Source of the DNA: an uncultured Candidatus Actinomarina sp.
Lineage (GTDB): Bacteria; Actinomycetota; Acidimicrobiia; Actinomarinales; Actinomarinaceae
Reading direction: 5' to 3'
DNA: 55,403 bases
Assembly: GCA_902521955.1 (NCBI GenBank)
Contig: CABYTP010000002.1
Location: 1 to 55,403 of the forward strand
Position 1 is the stretch's first letter; each line of letters starts with the position of its first letter. Positions 9,854 through 20,315 of the stretch are shown here, piece by piece. Under the pieces are notes generated by a model. That model did not search any database, was not told the DNA's origin, and saw only the letters and a program-made list of their open reading frames with translations. The position numbers and the translations under genes were made by a program.

Positions 9854-9931
9854 TAACGACTCCCCTCAATTGTCAAGGGGTGAATTATCTATTTAATTCT
9901 GAGTTATTTTTTGAATGTAGGATAATTAATT

Positions 9932-10393
9932 ATGGCTTATGAAGAAATTGTTTCTACTGGTTCTGTATATAAAGGTAGAACTAGTATGTGGTTATATCTG
10001 TTCCATAGGATTACAGGTGTAGCACTTTTTGGTTATTTACTTTTACATATTATTTCTACTGCTTTAATCCTTGCTGGTCCTGAGATTTACGAAGGAGCAG
10101 AAGCTATTTATAAAAACTTTTATTTCAGATTAGGCGAGGTTGGCTTGATGGCAGCTGTCTTAGCTCACGCTATAAATGGTCTCCGTATAATTACTGTAGA
10201 TTTATGGAGTAAGGGTTCTAATTACCAAAAAAGTTTAAACATTGCCGCATTTCTAATATTTATTGGAATTTTTGTTCCTACAACATACCAAATGATTACC
10301 TCTTATTTTGATATTTGTATTGAAAAAAGTTCAGCTGGAACGACCATTGTTGACTGTATGGTTAGACCTTTACCAGATTGGAAATCAAAATGA
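9932..10393 (+). CDS. sdhC: Succinate dehydrogenase cytochrome b556 subunit
   Basis: 'SMWLYLFHRITGVALFGYLLLHI', 'AVLAHAINGLRII'; first gene of sdhCDAB. Confidence 0.92.
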   Translation: MAYEEIVSTGSVYKGRTSMWLYLFHRITGVALFGYLLLHIISTALILAGPEIYEGAEAIYKNFYFRLGEVGLMAAVLAHAINGLRIITVDLWSKGSNYQKSLNIAAFLIFIGIFVPTTYQMITSYFDICIEKSSAGTTIVDCMVRPLPDWKSK

Positions 10394-10788
10394 AAAGTAC
10401 ATCAAGAACTGATTGGGGTAGAAGGCAACCTCCTATTGGTGGTAGTAATTTTGAGTTATATGCTTGGTTTTTCATGAGAGTGAGTGGTCTCTTCCTGGTA
10501 ATTTTAGCTGCAGGTCATATGTTTATAATGCATGTATTTAATGACACTCTTAATTTAGATTATGAATTTGTTGCAGCAAGATGGGATACACCATATTGGA
10601 GAGCTTTCGATTGGCTATTGCTGGCACTAAGTATTCTTCATGGAACCAACGGTTTAAGAATTGTAATGCATGACAATATCGCAAACAAACTCTATAGACA
10701 AGTTGCCCTGTATAGTTTATATTTTATCTCTTCGGCATTTTTCATATTAGGTACATACGTTTTGATAGCATTTGTGAGGGAAGCATGA
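10378..10788 (+). CDS. sdhD: Succinate dehydrogenase membrane anchor subunit
   Basis: 136 aa; 'YAWFFMRVSGLFLVILAAGHM', 'HGTNGLRIV'; probable start at the internal ATG at 10390. Confidence 0.88.
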   Translation: MEIKMKSTSRTDWGRRQPPIGGSNFELYAWFFMRVSGLFLVILAAGHMFIMHVFNDTLNLDYEFVAARWDTPYWRAFDWLLLALSILHGTNGLRIVMHDNIANKLYRQVALYSLYFISSAFFILGTYVLIAFVREA

Positions 10789-12527
10789 AAATTATAAGAC
10801 ATTCTTTTGATGGAGTAATTGTTGGTGCAGGTGGAGCTGGATTGAGAGCAGCTATTGAGGCCGCTCCTCATATGAAACTAGCCGTTATAACAAAGCTTTA
10901 TCCAACCCGATCTCATACAGGAGCAGCTCAAGGTGGCATGAGTGCAGCACTAGCAAATGTGGAAGAAGATAATTGGAATTGGCATGCTTTTGATACTGTA
11001 AAAGGCTCTGACTATCTCGCAGATCAGCCAGCAGTTGATATCCTCTGCAAGGAAGCTATTGACTCAGTAGTTGAGTTGGAACATTGGGGTTTGCCATTCA
11101 GTAGGTTAGAGAATGGAAAGATAGCACAAAGAAGATTTGGTGGCCATACTGTAAAAGAAGGTGAAGCTCCAGCATTTAGGGCCTGCTATGCAGCTGATAG
11201 AACTGGTCATATGATTCTTCAAACTCTATATCAGAAATGTGTTTCTATGGGTGTTACTTTTTTTGATGAGTTTCAAGTATTAGATATAAAAATTGATGAT
11301 GGTGTTTGTAAAGGTGTTGTAGCATATGAAATTGCAACAGGAGATATTCATATATTCGAAGCAAGAGCAGTAACTTTTGCAACTGGCGGATTTGGCAAAA
11401 TTTATAAAGTAAGTTCAAATGCACACTCTTTGACTGGAGATGGTCCAGGAATTTTATATCAAAAAGGTATTCCTCTTGAGGATATGGAGTTTTATCAGTT
11501 TCATCCTACGGGTATTTATAGACTTGGTATTTTGCTTTCTGAGGCTGCAAGAGGAGAAGGTGGAATTCTAAGAAATAAAGACGGAGAAAGGTTTATGGAG
11601 AGATACGCTCCCTCGATCAAAGACTTGGCTCCTAGAGATATGGTTTCAAGAGCCATTGCTACAGAAATTAGTGAAGGAAACGGAGCAGGTCCTAATAATG
11701 ATTTTGTATATTTAGACTTAACTCATCTTGGAGCCGAAACAATTAAGCAAAAACTTCCCGATATAACTGATTTTGTAAGAACCTATGTGAAAATCGAGCC
11801 AATTGATGAGCCAATTCCCGTACAGCCAACCGCACACTATGCCATGGGGGGAATTCCTACTGATGTAGATGCTAGAGTGCTTAGTGACGCTCAGGGTAGT
11901 ATTCTGCCAGGAGTTTATTCTGCTGGTGAGTCAGCTTGTGTCAGCGTACATGGAGCTAATAGGCTTGGAACTAATTCACTGTTAGACATAGTCGTTTTTG
12001 GAAAAAGAGCCGGTCAAAGCATGGTTGATTATGTATCAAGTACTAAACCCTACTCACTATCAGATAATGCAGCTGAGGACCTAAAAAATAAAATTGTTAA
12101 CTTTATGGAAAAAGAACATAATCCTAATTTCTCAGTACCAAAAATAAGAGAAGAACTTCAAGACTCAATGGAGGAAAATGCAAAAATATTTAGAACTGAT
12201 GAAACATTAACTGAACAGACTAAAATTCTTTCTGAGTTAAGAGATCGTTATAAAAATGTAACTATTTCTGATAAAAGTAAAGTTTTCAATACAGAATTAT
12301 TAGAAGCAATTGAACTTGAATATCTGCTTGATATGTCAGATACCACTGTTGCAAGTGCTCTAGCAAGAAAAGAAAGTAGAGGGGCACATTCTAGAGTTGA
12401 CCATGTTGAAAGAGATGACAAGAATTGGCTTAAACATTCCTTTGCTTTCAAAAATGGTGATTCAGTTAAACTAGACTATAAAGATGTTGAACTTGGTAAT
12501 TATGAACCAAAAGAGAGAAAATATTAA
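10785..12527 (+). CDS. sdhA: Succinate dehydrogenase flavoprotein subunit
   Basis: 580 aa; 'GAGGAGLRAAIEAA', 'TRSHTGAAQGGMSAAL', 'QPTAHYAMGGIPTDV', 'HGANRLGTNSLLD'. Confidence 0.97.
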   Translation: MKIIRHSFDGVIVGAGGAGLRAAIEAAPHMKLAVITKLYPTRSHTGAAQGGMSAALANVEEDNWNWHAFDTVKGSDYLADQPAVDILCKEAIDSVVELEHWGLPFSRLENGKIAQRRFGGHTVKEGEAPAFRACYAADRTGHMILQTLYQKCVSMGVTFFDEFQVLDIKIDDGVCKGVVAYEIATGDIHIFEARAVTFATGGFGKIYKVSSNAHSLTGDGPGILYQKGIPLEDMEFYQFHPTGIYRLGILLSEAARGEGGILRNKDGERFMERYAPSIKDLAPRDMVSRAIATEISEGNGAGPNNDFVYLDLTHLGAETIKQKLPDITDFVRTYVKIEPIDEPIPVQPTAHYAMGGIPTDVDARVLSDAQGSILPGVYSAGESACVSVHGANRLGTNSLLDIVVFGKRAGQSMVDYVSSTKPYSLSDNAAEDLKNKIVNFMEKEHNPNFSVPKIREELQDSMEENAKIFRTDETLTEQTKILSELRDRYKNVTISDKSKVFNTELLEAIELEYLLDMSDTTVASALARKESRGAHSRVDHVERDDKNWLKHSFAFKNGDSVKLDYKDVELGNYEPKERKY

Positions 12528-13222
12528 TGAATATTAATCTTAAAATTTTAAGATATAACCCTGAGACTGACAGAAGAGGACATTGGGAAGAGTATTCACT
12601 TGAAGCTGATCCAGATGAAAGAATTTTAGATTTACTACATAAGGTAAAGTGGTTCGATGATGGCAGCTTAGCCTTCAGGAGATCATGTGCTCATGGTGTT
12701 TGCGGTTCTGATGCAATGGTTGTAAATGGAGAAAATATGCTAGCTTGCCAAGTGTTAGTCAAAGAAGTAAGCAATCCTATCAAAATAGAACCGATTAGAG
12801 GATTGCCTGTCATAAAAGACTTAGTAGTAAACATGGACTCATTTTTTGATTCTTACAAAAAAGTTATGCCCTTTCTTATTAATGAAGACGAACCGGGTGA
12901 ACGAGAAAGATTACAATCGCCTGAAGACCGTGACCGTTTTGAAGATACAACAAAGTGCATACTCTGTGCAGCTTGTACTACTAGTTGTCCTGTGTTCTGG
13001 ACTGCTGATACATACGTTGGGCCTGCAGCAATCGTAAATGCACATAGGTTTGTATTTGATTCACGAGATAATGCATCAAAACAAAGATTGGAAATCTTAA
13101 AAGATGTCAACGGTGCATTTAGATGTAGAACTGCATTCAATTGTACAACTGCATGCCCTAGAGGGATACAAGTTACAAAAGCAATTGAAGATGTTAAACG
13201 AGAAACATTAACGATTAATTGA
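12527..13222 (+). CDS. sdhB: Succinate dehydrogenase iron-sulfur subunit
   Basis: 'RRSCAHGVCGSDAM', 'CILCAACTTSCPVFW', 'CTTACPRGIQVTKAI'. Confidence 0.96.
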   Translation: MNINLKILRYNPETDRRGHWEEYSLEADPDERILDLLHKVKWFDDGSLAFRRSCAHGVCGSDAMVVNGENMLACQVLVKEVSNPIKIEPIRGLPVIKDLVVNMDSFFDSYKKVMPFLINEDEPGERERLQSPEDRDRFEDTTKCILCAACTTSCPVFWTADTYVGPAAIVNAHRFVFDSRDNASKQRLEILKDVNGAFRCRTAFNCTTACPRGIQVTKAIEDVKRETLTIN

Positions 13223-13491
13223 TAGAAAATTTACTCAAAAATTTTAAAGAAAAAATAACTGAAACTAACTTTAAAACAAATGATGTATATTTTTACTTTA
13301 CAGATTTAAATGAAACATATTCATTGACCGAAACTAAAAAAATTAAAGAAATAAGAAATAATGATAGATATTTAATTTTTAAAATATCAAGTTTAGATTT
13401 ATTAGAGATCGTAAATGGCAAAATTCATCCAGAAGACCTGCTTTTTAATAAAAAAATTAAAATTTCTGGTGATATTAGTTTACTTTTGTAA
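13219..13491 (+). CDS. Small SCP2-sterol-transfer-domain-like protein
   Basis: 90 aa; TTG start overlapping the sdhB TGA (TTGA); C-terminal 'LLEIVNGKIHPEDLLFNKKIKISGDISLLL' resembles the SCP2 'G.L.P..A...GK.KI.GD..L' motif. Confidence 0.55.
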   Translation: MIENLLKNFKEKITETNFKTNDVYFYFTDLNETYSLTETKKIKEIRNNDRYLIFKISSLDLLEIVNGKIHPEDLLFNKKIKISGDISLLL

Positions 13492-13504
13492 GTGAATTCA
13501 AAAG

Positions 13505-13528
13505 AAAAGACGGCTATTGCCGTCTTTT
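13505..13528. terminator. Bidirectional rho-independent terminator between convergent sdh operon and hup
   Basis: Perfect inverted repeat AAAAGACGGC-TATT-GCCGTCTTTT. Confidence 0.9.
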
Positions 13529-13547
13529 CAAATTAGTTAAAAGAACT

Positions 13548-13820
13548 TTAGTTTAAAGCGTCTTTTAATCCTTTTGCAGCTTTAAAAGCTGGGGCATTTT
13601 TCGCAGCAATTTGGATTGTTTCACCTGTTGCTGGATTTCTACCTTGTCTTGCAGCCCTGTATCTTGACTCAAAGTTACCAAAACCAGCGATACTTACTTT
13701 ATCGCCATTTTTCATACCATTTGTTACGCCATTGAACACGGCTTCTACAGCTTTTTTAGCATCAGTTTGTGACAACCCTACTTCTGCTGCAACAACGCTT
13801 GCTAATTGATCTTTATTCAT
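13548..13820 (-). CDS. hup: HU-family DNA-binding protein
   Basis: 90 aa; 'MNKDQLASVVAAEVGLSQTDAKKAVEAVF', 'GFGNFESRYRAARQGRNPATGE'. Confidence 0.96.
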   Translation of the reverse strand: MNKDQLASVVAAEVGLSQTDAKKAVEAVFNGVTNGMKNGDKVSIAGFGNFESRYRAARQGRNPATGETIQIAAKNAPAFKAAKGLKDALN

Positions 13821-13939
13821 AGCTGTTTAGCCTTTCTGTATTGAGTTTTTTTAAAAACTCCTTATAAGTATTATAGTTTTTTATAACGATTTGTCTTAAA
13901 ATACTAAATTTATTGATTATTTTTTAAAAAAACCTGATT

Positions 13940-14878
13940 TTATTGACTAATTATGCTATTTAGTTCTTTTACTTTACCCTTAACGGCATCTGATGCATTC
14001 TTTAATTCTGTAAGCTCATCACTATTTAATTCAAGTTCAACAACCTCTGTGACTCCATTTTTACCTAATTTAGTTGGCACTCCCAGATATACATCACTTA
14101 TACCATATTCACCTTCTACCCATGAGCAAGCTGGCATTACATCATTAGAATCAGAAATAATTGATTTAACCATGGTCGCAGCCGCAGAGGATGGTGCGAA
14201 ATAGGCACTGCCCGTTTTCAATAAAGCTACAATTTCAGCTCCACCATTTGAAGTTTTTTGAACAAGGTCATCAATTTCATCTTTAGACAATATTTCGGTA
14301 AGAAGCTTTCCACTCACCCTGCACTGTGACGGGACTGGAACCATTGTTTCTCCGTGACTACCCAGTGTGAGAGCCTCAACGTCATTCATGTTGACATTTA
14401 ATTTCTCAGAGATGAAATAAGCAAATCTTGAAGTATCCAATACACCAGCTTGACCAACTACTTTATTTTTTGGTAAACCTGAAATTTGGGATACTAAGGT
14501 AGTCATTTGATCTAAAGGATTTGTAACAACTACTATTGTTGGATTCTCTGAATACTTCATTATATTATTTGTAACATCAGTAACAATTTTTGAATTAACC
14601 TCTAGAAGGTCCATGCGAGACATTCCTGGTTTTCTGGGAAGTCCGGCTGTGATTACTACTACGTCGCTATCATGAGTATCTTCATATTTGTTGGTACCAG
14701 AAATCTTCGTAGAAAACTTTTCAACATGTCTAGATTGGTTCATATCAAGTGCTAAACCTTGTGGTAAGCCATCAACAATATCAGTCATAACTACAGAATC
14801 AACAATATCATACTCTGCAATTCTTAAAGCTGTCATAGAGCCATATTTACCTGAACCAACAACGGTTACTCTCTTCAT
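13940..14878 (-). CDS. mdh: Malate dehydrogenase (LDH-like type)
   Basis: 312 aa; 'VTVVGSGKYG', 'VITAGLPRKPGMSRMDLL', 'LDTSRFAYFISEKL', 'GSHGETMVP'. Confidence 0.93.
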   Translation of the reverse strand: MKRVTVVGSGKYGSMTALRIAEYDIVDSVVMTDIVDGLPQGLALDMNQSRHVEKFSTKISGTNKYEDTHDSDVVVITAGLPRKPGMSRMDLLEVNSKIVTDVTNNIMKYSENPTIVVVTNPLDQMTTLVSQISGLPKNKVVGQAGVLDTSRFAYFISEKLNVNMNDVEALTLGSHGETMVPVPSQCRVSGKLLTEILSKDEIDDLVQKTSNGGAEIVALLKTGSAYFAPSSAAATMVKSIISDSNDVMPACSWVEGEYGISDVYLGVPTKLGKNGVTEVVELELNSDELTELKNASDAVKGKVKELNSIISQ

Positions 14879-14880
14879 TC

Positions 14881-16116
14881 TTAAAAGCTCTCTATATTGT
14901 CAGTCAAAGAGTTTGCAAAATCAGAAGAGGATAATGTTGTAGCATCAGTTCTTCCTCTGGCAAGATCGTAGGTAACATTACCTTCACTTATTGATTTTTC
15001 CATTGATTTTACAATTAAATCAGCAGCTTCATTCCAACCCATATATCTAAACATCATCTCGCCGGATAAAATTAACGAACCAGGGTTAGCTTTGTCTTTT
15101 CCAGCATGTTTAGGTGCCGTACCATGTGTTGCTTCAAAAACTGATTTTCCATTTTCATAATTAATATTTCCACCTGGACTAATTCCTATGCCACCTATTT
15201 GTGCTGCTAATGCATCTGAAGCATAATCGCCATTTAAATTAGTAGTGGCTATAACATCAAACTCTTGCGGCTTTATGAGTATTTGCTGAAGGAATGCATC
15301 AGCGATAACGTCCTGAACTAAAATCTTGTCTCCTGCATCTCCATTACAATCATCCCACGAAACTGCAACATCTGAAAATTCTGATTTTACAAGTTCATAC
15401 CCCCAGGCTCTAAATGCGCCTTCGGTGAACTTCATTATGTTGCCTTTGTGGACTATTGCTAAGTTTTTCTTATTATTTTCAACAGCATAATTAAGTGCAG
15501 CTCTGATTAATCTTTCTGAGGCTGTTTTTGATATTGGTTTAATTCCGATCCCACTATCCTCGCGAATTTCCCAACCAAATTCTGAATTCAAAAATGCGTT
15601 AAGTGACCTTACTTCATCAGAATTCATTTCAAGTTCTTTTCCGGAATAAACATCTTCAGTATTTTCTCTAAATAATGCGATATCTACGTCACCAGGATTT
15701 TTTGTTGGTGATTCTATGCCAGAAAACCACCTTAAAGGTCTTAAGCATGCATAAAGGTCTAATTTTTGCCTAATAGCAACATTTATAGACCTAATTCCAC
15801 CACCAACAGGTGTAGTAAGTGGTCCTTTAATACCAATTCCATAATTATCAAAAAGTTCCAAAGTTTTTGCTGGAAGCCACTCCCCAGTTTCATCAAATGC
15901 TTTTTGACCTGCTAATACTTCTGTCCATTCAATTTTTCTTTGATCAGAATATGCTTTTTTTACAGCTGAATCAAATACATTTTGTGATGCTGGCCAAATA
16001 TCAACACCTATACCATCTCCTTCGATAAATGGAACTACCGGTTTGTCTGTATCAAATGAAGCACGAGTCTCGTCAATGGCAGCTATTAAATCATCTCTTT
16101 TTAAGTTTTCTTTCAA
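14881..16116 (-). CDS. icd: Isocitrate dehydrogenase (NADP-type)
   Basis: 411 aa; '[14 protein letters not shown]', '[17 protein letters not shown]', '[13 protein letters not shown]', '[21 protein letters not shown]'. Confidence 0.95.
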   Translation of the reverse strand: MKENLKRDDLIAAIDETRASFDTDKPVVPFIEGDGIGVDIWPASQNVFDSAVKKAYSDQRKIEWTEVLAGQKAFDETGEWLPAKTLELFDNYGIGIKGPLTTPVGGGIRSINVAIRQKLDLYACLRPLRWFSGIESPTKNPGDVDIALFRENTEDVYSGKELEMNSDEVRSLNAFLNSEFGWEIREDSGIGIKPISKTASERLIRAALNYAVENNKKNLAIVHKGNIMKFTEGAFRAWGYELVKSEFSDVAVSWDDCNGDAGDKILVQDVIADAFLQQILIKPQEFDVIATTNLNGDYASDALAAQIGGIGISPGGNINYENGKSVFEATHGTAPKHAGKDKANPGSLILSGEMMFRYMGWNEAADLIVKSMEKSISEGNVTYDLARGRTDATTLSSSDFANSLTDNIESF

Positions 16117-16982
16117 ATTACATCCTTAATTGCTTGTCCAATCCTAGTTGGATTTTTTACTACATTAACTCCTGCTTTAGTAAGTGCTTCAATTTTAGCA
16201 GAGGCTGTCCCCTTATTGCCTGAAACTATAGCACCAGCATGACCCATCTTTTTTCCCGGAGGCGCTGTAACACCAGCTATATATGAAACTACGGGTTTAG
16301 TTACATTATTTTTAATGTACTCAGCTGCTTCCTCTTCTGCACTACCGCCAATTTCCCCGATCATAACAATTGCTTCAGTTTGAGAATCTAATTGGAACCC
16401 CTCAAGTACATCTATAAATGACATTCCAGGTACTGGGTCTCCACCTATGCCGATACATGTTGATTGCCCAATGTTGATTCTTGTCAATTCGTGTACGGCT
16501 TGGTATGTCAAGGTTCCTGATCTTGACACAACTCCAACATTACCTTCCTGTGTTATTTCATGAGGCATAATACCAACGTTAGATTTTCCAGGAGAAATTA
16601 AGCCTGGACAGTTTGGACCAAGTAATTTAGCATTTGTACTTGTTGTTAATAAATCATACATTTTGGCTTCGTCTTTTGCTGGTATACCTTCTGTAATGCA
16701 GACAATAAGATCGCAGCCAGCATCTCCAGCCTCTAAAACGGCATCCTTAGCAAAAGCAGGGGGCACGAAAGTGAGAGCAGTATTAGCACCTGTTGCCTCA
16801 ATTGCATCTTTTACAGTATTAAAAATTGGAATTCCCTCTACTTGTTCTCCGCCTTTTCCTGGTCTGGTTCCAGCAACAACTTGAGTTCCGTAATCTCTGT
16901 TTCTTAGAGCGTGAAACTTTCCTTGCTCCCCTGTTAATCCTTGTACGACAACTTTTGTGTCTTCATTAATTAAGATTGACAT
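16113..16982 (-). CDS. sucD: Succinate-CoA ligase alpha subunit
   Basis: 289 aa; '[13 protein letters not shown]', '[19 protein letters not shown]', '[21 protein letters not shown]'. Confidence 0.96.
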   Translation of the reverse strand: MSILINEDTKVVVQGLTGEQGKFHALRNRDYGTQVVAGTRPGKGGEQVEGIPIFNTVKDAIEATGANTALTFVPPAFAKDAVLEAGDAGCDLIVCITEGIPAKDEAKMYDLLTTSTNAKLLGPNCPGLISPGKSNVGIMPHEITQEGNVGVVSRSGTLTYQAVHELTRINIGQSTCIGIGGDPVPGMSFIDVLEGFQLDSQTEAIVMIGEIGGSAEEEAAEYIKNNVTKPVVSYIAGVTAPPGKKMGHAGAIVSGNKGTASAKIEALTKAGVNVVKNPTRIGQAIKDVI

Positions 16983-18115
16983 TATTGACCAGCCTTTACT
17001 GCAATTTGAGCTGCTTCATCCATAGATCCTGAAATTTTTATTTTTTCATTCTTATTTTTTTCAAGTATTTCCAAACCTTCTTTTGAATTTGTTCCATCAA
17101 GGCGAACTGTAATGGGCCATTTAAGTTCTTTACCGCTAGTTGCCTCGACAATACCTTCAGCGACTAAATCACACCTTGTTATTCCTCCGAATATATTGAT
17201 AAGAACACTCTTTACATCATCTTCGGTTTCAAGTACCTCAAGAGCGGCTGTAACAGTTTCGGCTTTAGCCCCTCCACCTATATCAAGAAAATTTGCTGCT
17301 TTTCCGCCATGCTCAACAACAACATCTAATGTAGACATCACAAGCCCTGCACCATTTCCAATGATTCCAACGCTCCCATCTAATTTTATAAAATTTAATC
17401 CTTTACTTTTTGCAAATTTTTCTGAGTCAGGTATTGGAATGTCTTTTTCAAATTTCTGAAATTCTTCATGCCTGTACTCAGCATTCATATCAAGAGATAC
17501 TTTTGAATCTAAAGCAGAAACACCTTTTGACGTTATAGCTAAAGGATTTACTTCTACAAGATCACAATCATTATCTACAAACAAATTATAAAGTTTGGAA
17601 ATTACCTCAATAAGTTGATCTTTATATTCGAAATCTAGCTTAGCATTAGTAACTGCATGTTCGATATCAGGAGGATTTAAGCCGACTGATGGTGAAATAT
17701 AATGCTTTATTAAATCATCTGGAGAGTTTTCTGCAACTTCTTCAATATCCATACCGCCTTTTGAACTCAGCATCATTAAATATTTTTTTTCTGATCTATC
17801 AAGAGTAAATGAAATATAGTACTCGTTGATAATTTCTGAAGCTTCCTCGATAAGTAAGCTTTCAACTAAATGACCTTTAATATCCATTCCTAAAATATCA
17901 TCAATAAACTGATTTAATTCAGCGTCATTATTGGCTACTTTAATTCCGCCAGCTTTTCCTCTACCTCCAACTTGTACTTGAGCCTTAACTACTAATGGAA
18001 AACTTAAACCGTGGTCGGATTGGAGTTCAGATTTAGATTTTATAATTGTTGATTTAGGTGTAGGAATAGAAAATTTCTTATAAAGTTCTTTACCTTGATA
18101 TTCAAATAAGTTCAT
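16982..18115 (-). CDS. sucC: Succinate-CoA ligase beta subunit
   Basis: 377 aa; '[21 protein letters not shown]', '[17 protein letters not shown]', '[14 protein letters not shown]'. Confidence 0.96.
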   Translation of the reverse strand: MNLFEYQGKELYKKFSIPTPKSTIIKSKSELQSDHGLSFPLVVKAQVQVGGRGKAGGIKVANNDAELNQFIDDILGMDIKGHLVESLLIEEASEIINEYYISFTLDRSEKKYLMMLSSKGGMDIEEVAENSPDDLIKHYISPSVGLNPPDIEHAVTNAKLDFEYKDQLIEVISKLYNLFVDNDCDLVEVNPLAITSKGVSALDSKVSLDMNAEYRHEEFQKFEKDIPIPDSEKFAKSKGLNFIKLDGSVGIIGNGAGLVMSTLDVVVEHGGKAANFLDIGGGAKAETVTAALEVLETEDDVKSVLINIFGGITRCDLVAEGIVEATSGKELKWPITVRLDGTNSKEGLEILEKNKNEKIKISGSMDEAAQIAVKAGQ

Positions 18116-18167
18116 ATTGTTACAACAAGAATATAGATTACAAAAAAATAAAAATTATGCTTGCTAT

Positions 18168-20309
18168 TTATTGAAATTTTATTGGAGCCCATTCAATATC
18201 CAAGTACTTTGTGCCTATATCGTCAGAAAACTCAACTGTTATCTCATTGCCTTGTATTTCCTTAACAATGCCTTCACCATATTTTTCATGAATTACAATT
18301 TGTCCAATTACAATATTGGCTTCAGAAGAATCATTTTTTTCAAATTCTGTTGAAAAGTCAATTGTTTGAAAATGCTCCAAGCCTTCATCTAAAAAACGGC
18401 TTGGAAGATTGTAAACTGTGCCTCCCCAAAGAGTCCTTGACCAAGCATGTGTTAAGTAAAGTTTTTTTTCAGCCCTAGTGATTCCTACATAACATAGCCT
18501 TCTCTCTTCTTCAATTTCAGATGCATCACCCTGTGAACTTCTTTCATGGGGAAATAAATTTTCTTCCATTCCAGTCATGAAAACGTAAGGAAACTCCAAT
18601 CCTTTAGCATTATGTAAAGTCATGAGAAGAACTCTGTCAACATCTTCTAAATTATCTGTTTCTGAAAATAAAGCTATAGACTCTAAATAGTCTCGAAGTT
18701 TTGTATATGGTTCTTCAATCTCTTCTTCATAAGTATTTTCAAAATTGTAAGCAGAATTAAGCAATTCTTCTATATTTTCCATTCTCATTTGAGCCTCTAA
18801 AGTGCCCTCTTTAATCAAATTCATTTTATATCCAGTTAGTTCAATAACTTTTTGAATGGCTACTGAAGGCCCTTGTATAGAATATGATTTAAGTTCAGTA
18901 ATTAAATTTTTAAAATCTATAAGTTTACTTTTAATACGTGGTGAAATATTTTCTATATCATCTAATGAATCTAAAATTTCTGAAATTGATTTATTTGAAG
19001 TATTAATAAATTCTCTAAGTTTTTTAACACTTGATTCACCAATACCCCTCCTTGGCACATTGACAACTCGTTCGAATGAAACTAAATCACTATCATTTAT
19101 TAGAAATTTTAAATATGAAATAATATCTTTTATTTCTTTTCGATCATAGAAGCGAACGCTTCCAATTAGCTTATAATTTATATTTAATTTTCGTAACTCT
19201 TCTTCAAAAAGTCTTGACTGACTATTGGTCCTATAGAATACAGCAACCTCAGCTTTTTTGTCCTCATGTAAAATTCTACTAGTTTCTTCTGCTACCCACC
19301 TTGCCTCGTCTTTTTCAGATCTAAACCTAGTTGAAGAAATATCCGCGCCTTCTTCATTATCTGTCCATAAATTTTTTTCAATTTTTCTTGGATTGTTTGA
19401 GATAACTGTATTTGCTAAATCCAAGATTTTTTTTGAGGATCTATAGTTTTTATCAAGTTGAATAACTTTTGCATCTTTAAAATCTTTTTCAAATTCTATT
19501 ATATTCCTTATATCTGCCCCCCTAAAAGCATATATGCTTTGGTCAGAGTCACCCACAACACAAACATTTTGATTATTTGAGCCAAGGAGTTCAACAAGTT
19601 TATATTGAACATAGTTCGTATCTTGATATTCATCAACCATGATAAATTGAAATTTATTTGACCAAAACTTTAATATGCTCTCATTTGTTTGTAAAAGTTC
19701 AACAGCTTTTATTAAAAGATCATCAAAATCCATTGAATTGGACATAATAAGTTTTCTTTCATAACTGGAGTAAATTTCTGCAACCTTAACATCAAAGAAA
19801 GACTCTGCATTTTGTAAGGCTTCCCCAGGGGGTATCATATTATTTTTTAGATTTGATATATGTGCTTGAAATCTTTTTGGAGAATACTGTTTTAGATCTA
19901 CATTATTTTCAGACATGCAATTTCTAACAACTTTATTGGAATCCGATTGATCATATATTGTAAAGTTATTTTTATATCCAATTTTATCACCATGGATTCT
20001 TAAAATTTTTACACATAAACTGTGAAATGTAGATATCCATTTTGGTGAAATTTTCAAATTCAATAAATCACTTATGCGTATTTTCATTTCCTCTGCTGCT
20101 TTATTTGTAAAAGTTATTGCTAAGATTTGCTCAATATTCACCATATGATTCTGAACTAGATGAGCATAGCGATGTGTAAGTACTCTAGTTTTACCAGAAC
20201 CGGCACCAGCCATAATCAATACGGGTCCATTTATAGTTTCTATTGCCTCTATTTGACTATTGTTTAAAAATTCTTTCCATGATTCAGGAATTTTTGAAGT
20301 TGAAACCAT
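18168..20309 (-). CDS. pcrA: UvrD/PcrA-family DNA helicase
   Basis: 713 aa; 'LNNSQIEAI', 'AGAGSGKTRVLTHR', 'VDEYQDTNYVQ', 'TLHNAKGLEFPYVF', 'EERRLCYVGITRA'. Confidence 0.95.
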   Translation of the reverse strand: MVSTSKIPESWKEFLNNSQIEAIETINGPVLIMAGAGSGKTRVLTHRYAHLVQNHMVNIEQILAITFTNKAAEEMKIRISDLLNLKISPKWISTFHSLCVKILRIHGDKIGYKNNFTIYDQSDSNKVVRNCMSENNVDLKQYSPKRFQAHISNLKNNMIPPGEALQNAESFFDVKVAEIYSSYERKLIMSNSMDFDDLLIKAVELLQTNESILKFWSNKFQFIMVDEYQDTNYVQYKLVELLGSNNQNVCVVGDSDQSIYAFRGADIRNIIEFEKDFKDAKVIQLDKNYRSSKKILDLANTVISNNPRKIEKNLWTDNEEGADISSTRFRSEKDEARWVAEETSRILHEDKKAEVAVFYRTNSQSRLFEEELRKLNINYKLIGSVRFYDRKEIKDIISYLKFLINDSDLVSFERVVNVPRRGIGESSVKKLREFINTSNKSISEILDSLDDIENISPRIKSKLIDFKNLITELKSYSIQGPSVAIQKVIELTGYKMNLIKEGTLEAQMRMENIEELLNSAYNFENTYEEEIEEPYTKLRDYLESIALFSETDNLEDVDRVLLMTLHNAKGLEFPYVFMTGMEENLFPHERSSQGDASEIEEERRLCYVGITRAEKKLYLTHAWSRTLWGGTVYNLPSRFLDEGLEHFQTIDFSTEFEKNDSSEANIVIGQIVIHEKYGEGIVKEIQGNEITVEFSDDIGTKYLDIEWAPIKFQ

Positions 20310-20315
20310 TAATAC

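Noticed and set aside
13844-13861. GAGTTTTTTTAAAAACTC inverted repeat in the hup 5' region
   Set aside because: A/T-only loop region easily arises by composition; no further support for a regulatory role.
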